NCBI RefSeq assembly: GCF_042743185.1
Contig: NZ_JBHYMS010000011.1
Coordinates: forward strand, 1-64,000
DNA from: Inquilinus sp042743185
GTDB lineage: Bacteria; Pseudomonadota; Alphaproteobacteria; DSM-16000; Inquilinaceae
Direction: 5' to 3'
Length of the DNA: 64,000 nucleotides
Within the stretch, counting starts at the first letter, position 1; each line of letters opens with the position of its first letter. Position numbers and translations under genes: made by a program. Under the pieces are notes generated by a model. The model saw only the letters and a program-made list of their open reading frames with translations, had not been told where the DNA came from and made no database searches. Shown here one piece after another: positions 61,603 through 64,000 of this stretch.

Positions 61603-63396
61603 TTATGGTCCGGTGGTGGAAATCTGAGGATCGGCGGCCGGCGTGGCCGCAGGTTGCGCTCCCGGTGATGCGGTCGACCCCTGCCCCGCCGACCGCCCCG
61701 GATCCGGCCTTGCCGCGCCCTCGGCAGGAGGCTTGGCGGCCAGCATCCGCCGGCCGCGCCGACGCCAGCTGATGGCGTGGCGGACCGAGGGCGGCGACTC
61801 CTGGTTCAGCCGCCCGACCCGGTCGATCAGCTCGCGGTCGGCCGCGGTCAGCCGGGCCAGCAGCCGCAGATGCTGGTACCAGCTGTCGACGAAATAGACC
61901 TCGCTCCATTTCAGCCGATCGGCGGCGTCGCGGAACAGCGACCAACGGCTGGCGCCGTTGCGCAGCCGCACCTCGCGCAGCCGGGCGGCGGCGCGGACGA
62001 AGTCGCGCTCCTGCTCCGGCCCGATACGGTACTCGACCACGACCATCACCGTATCCCGGCGCGGGTCGATCGGCAGCGCCGGCAGCTCCGGCTTGCGAGC
62101 CGGCGCGGCACGCAGATCGATCAGGGCGATGTCCGGGATCTTCAGCCGCAGCGCCCACAGCGCGCCGGCCAGCAGCGCCACGCCGCTGGCCGCCAGGGTT
62201 GCGGCGACGCCGAGGCTCTCCGCCATGGCACCCCAAGCGACCGAGCCGAGAGCCAGCCCGCCATACAGCGCCATCTGGTAGATCGCCATGGCGCGGGCCT
62301 TGACCCAGTCCGGCACCAGCAGTTGCACCGCGGTGTTGTAGGTCGACACCACCGCGATCCAGGCAACGCCGCCGAGGAACAGCACCGGCACCACCACGGC
62401 GGTGACGTGCACGGTGCCGAGCACCAGCAGCACCGCCGCGAAGACGAAGGCCGAGCTCGAGATCAGCCGGCTCGTGCCCAGCCGTTCCCGCGCCGGATGG
62501 ACGACGAAGCCGCCGCAGACGGCACCGATGCCGAGCGCGCCGAGCAGGATGCCGTAGCCGATCGCGTCCTCGCCGAGCTGGGCCAGGGCCAGCAGCGGCA
62601 GCAGCGCCCAGAGCGAGCTGGCGCAGAAGCCGAAGATGAAGGACCGGGTCGCCACCCGCCGCGTCACCAGCGAATGCCGGGCGAAGCGCAGGCCGCCGGT
62701 CACCGCCTCGCCCAGCATCTCCGGCGGCAGGGCGGTGCGTGCCGGTCGCCATTTCCAGGACCAGATCGCCGCAGCGAGCCCGGCGAAGCTGACGGTCGCG
62801 ATCAGGAACACCCAAGGGGCGCCGAGCAGCGCCAACAGCAGGCCGCCGATCGCCGGCCCCAGGGCGCGGGCGACGTTGTAGTTGATCGAGTTCAGCAGCA
62901 CGGCGCTGGCCACCGCCGGCTTCGGCACCATGTCGCCGACCGCCGCCTGCCAGGCCGGCCCCTCCAGCGCATAGCCGATGGCGATCAGGAAGGTCAGCCC
63001 GATCAGCCCGACCGGCTCCAGCAGGTCGAGGAAGCCGAGCACGGTGAGGCCGAGACCGCCGAGGACGCAGCATGCCTCGCCGGCCAGGATCATCTTGCGG
63101 CGGTCGTAGATGTCGGCCAGCGCCCCGGTCGGCAGCGACAGCAGCACCAGCGGCACCGCGGTCGCGACCTGGATCAGGGCGATCAGGAACGGGCTCGCGG
63201 CGGTGACGGTCAGCACCCAGGCGGCGGCGACCGACTGGGCCCAGTCGCCGAGATTGGCGAACAGGCCGGTGAACCAGACCAGGCGGAACACCGGATGGGC
63301 CAGCGCCTCGACGAACGGCAACAGCAGGCCCGACGGCGCCGGCTCGGCGGCGCGCTCAACCCGCAGATCATCCTTGGCGCCGACGGCCTGTTGCAT
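61603..63396 (-). CDS. MFS exporter with C-terminal ABM-like domain (MFS_3 family)
   Basis: A 597-aa transporter from the ATG at 63396; an ATG at 63516 behind AAGGTC is an alternative adding 40 residues. Twelve helices of the enterobactin-exporter-like MFS_3 group are seen (FRLVWFTGLFANLGDWAQSVAAAWVL, GALADIYDRRKMILAGEACCVLGG, NSINYNVARALGPAIGGLLLALLGAP). After about residue 420 a soluble ferredoxin-like domain follows, of the antibiotic-monooxygenase type (VVEYRIGPEQERDFV, WSLFRDAADRLKWSEVYFVDSWYQHLRL). A Pro/Ala-rich tail ends the protein. It may export a siderophore or an antibiotic-like compound; no biosynthetic genes adjoin it. Confidence 0.87.
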   Translation of the reverse strand: MQQAVGAKDDLRVERAAEPAPSGLLLPFVEALAHPVFRLVWFTGLFANLGDWAQSVAAAWVLTVTAASPFLIALIQVATAVPLVLLSLPTGALADIYDRRKMILAGEACCVLGGLGLTVLGFLDLLEPVGLIGLTFLIAIGYALEGPAWQAAVGDMVPKPAVASAVLLNSINYNVARALGPAIGGLLLALLGAPWVFLIATVSFAGLAAAIWSWKWRPARTALPPEMLGEAVTGGLRFARHSLVTRRVATRSFIFGFCASSLWALLPLLALAQLGEDAIGYGILLGALGIGAVCGGFVVHPARERLGTSRLISSSAFVFAAVLLVLGTVHVTAVVVPVLFLGGVAWIAVVSTYNTAVQLLVPDWVKARAMAIYQMALYGGLALGSVAWGAMAESLGVAATLAASGVALLAGALWALRLKIPDIALIDLRAAPARKPELPALPIDPRRDTVMVVVEYRIGPEQERDFVRAAARLREVRLRNGASRWSLFRDAADRLKWSEVYFVDSWYQHLRLLARLTAADRELIDRVGRLNQESPPSVRHAISWRRRGRRMLAAKPPAEGAARPDPGRSAGQGSTASPGAQPAATPAADPQISTTGP

Positions 63397-63592
63397 CCGG
63401 TTCCGCCCCGCTGGCCGAGGTCTCCGCAACTCTAGGCATGCCGGCCGCATCAGCGCAAAGGCCTCGATGATCGCCATGCCGTCGCGGCCTTCGAATTTTA
63501 AGACATCAAAATACATTTGACCTTGCGACGAACGTCGGCCGTCCTAAGATGCCCGGGCCGGCCGATGGAGCCGGCACAGGGGAGGCCGAAGA

Positions 63593-64000
63593 ATGCGCGA
63601 TCGTCCGGGCCATGGGGTGAAGCTGTCCTACTACGATTTCGGCCAGACGCCGTTCTTCGCGCTGCAGGCCGACCAGCGCGTCTCCTACTGCCTCTACGTT
63701 CCGCGGGACTATGAGGAGGACGGCGACAAGACCTACAGTCTGGCGGTGCTGATGCACGGCACCGGCCGCACCGCCACCGCCTATCGCGACGGCTTCATGG
63801 ACTTCGCCGCGGCCAACGACTGCATCCTGCTGGCGCCGCTGTTCCCGGCCGGGCTGATCAAGCCGGGCGATCTCTCGAACTACAAGCGCCTGGCCTTCCA
63901 CGACATGCGCTTCGACCTGCTGCTGCTGGCCATGGTCGACGAGGTGAAGGCGAAGTACCGGGTCCGCGCCGACCGCTTCCTGATGTTCGGCTTCTCCGGC
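63593..64000 (+). CDS. Alpha/beta hydrolase, esterase/PHB depolymerase-like (partial)
   Basis: The first 136 residues of a hydrolase cut by the right edge. The start is an ATG behind GGGGAGG. The sequence has YCLYVPRDYEEDG, LAVLMHGTGRTATAYRDGFMDFAAANDCILLAPLFPAG (oxyanion-hole region) and ends DRFLMFGFSG, the beginning of the nucleophile elbow GxSxG. No signal peptide is present. It is divergent from the MFS exporter gene. The substrate class (polyester, feruloyl or other ester) cannot be told. Confidence 0.82.
   Translation, partial: MRDRPGHGVKLSYYDFGQTPFFALQADQRVSYCLYVPRDYEEDGDKTYSLAVLMHGTGRTATAYRDGFMDFAAANDCILLAPLFPAGLIKPGDLSNYKRLAFHDMRFDLLLLAMVDEVKAKYRVRADRFLMFGFSG

Overview
The window reads as a chromosomal segment from a GC-rich alphaproteobacterium, probably of the Rhodospirillales (Azospirillum/Inquilinus-like). 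The evidence is the roughly 70% GC coding style, the order rlpA-tmk-holB-metG-tatD-MBL hydrolase, Tat-exported solute-binding proteins, an EcfG-type sigma factor with matching promoters, and the glgE/treS-maltokinase/glgB operon. The genus is an inference. No phage, CRISPR array or intact insertion sequence is visible.

Layout. 1-273: 3' end of glmS, then a cluster of REP-like palindromes. 428-7407: a catabolic island with a family-5 binding protein, an enolase-superfamily enzyme, an ornithine-cyclodeaminase-family reductase, an N-methylproline-demethylase-like flavoenzyme and a divergent LysR regulator; both transcription units carry the same 46-bp operator block. 7476-10359: alkylation repair (Ada/AlkA fusion, Ogt) and a PEP-mutase-family enzyme. 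10361-12210: a DUF4180 pseudogene, a low-GC island with an orphan 221-aa gene and the broken tail of a reverse transcriptase, and tRNA-Ser(UGA). 12531-18362: the housekeeping operon. 18373-18455: a second REP-like cluster. 18464-27110: small unknown genes, an aldo/keto reductase, periplasmic trehalase, GH15 glucoamylase, a PF10091/GH144-like glucanase and an SbmA/ABCD-like ABC protein. 27740-35953: a beta-keto-acid cleavage pathway (BKACE and a lambda-crystallin-type dehydrogenase) with a branched-chain-type ABC transporter whose permease and two ATPases form one polypeptide, a GntR regulator and an SDR. 36019-42510: EcfG-like sigma factor, small exported protein, PQQ glucose dehydrogenase, EmrAB-type efflux pair. 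42671-44370: lipid kinase and inositol-phosphatase-like pair. 44436-51146: IclR regulator facing a NitT/TauT-type transporter (ATPase frameshifted here), a CaiB-type CoA-transferase, a citryl-CoA-lyase-like enzyme and a lactonase-like amidohydrolase. 51375-60061: glgE, treS-maltokinase, glgB. 60102-64000: DUF4142 lipoprotein, DUF3008 protein, an unknown protein, an MFS exporter and the start of an alpha/beta hydrolase.

How the parts work together. Two loci handle glucans and trehalose: the plus-strand operon converts trehalose to maltose-1-phosphate and branched alpha-glucan, and the minus-strand set degrades trehalose and glucans. A general-stress theme links them. Two perfect GGAAC-N17-CGTT promoters face away from each other between the DUF4142 and DUF3008 genes. 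One near-match precedes glgE and another precedes the sigma gene, and all four sit 34-37 bp from their start codons. The rest of the window is mainly three separately regulated catabolic clusters (LysR, GntR, IclR). The IclR cluster looks like a lactone hydrolysis, CoA activation and C-C cleavage pathway that I cannot match to a described one.
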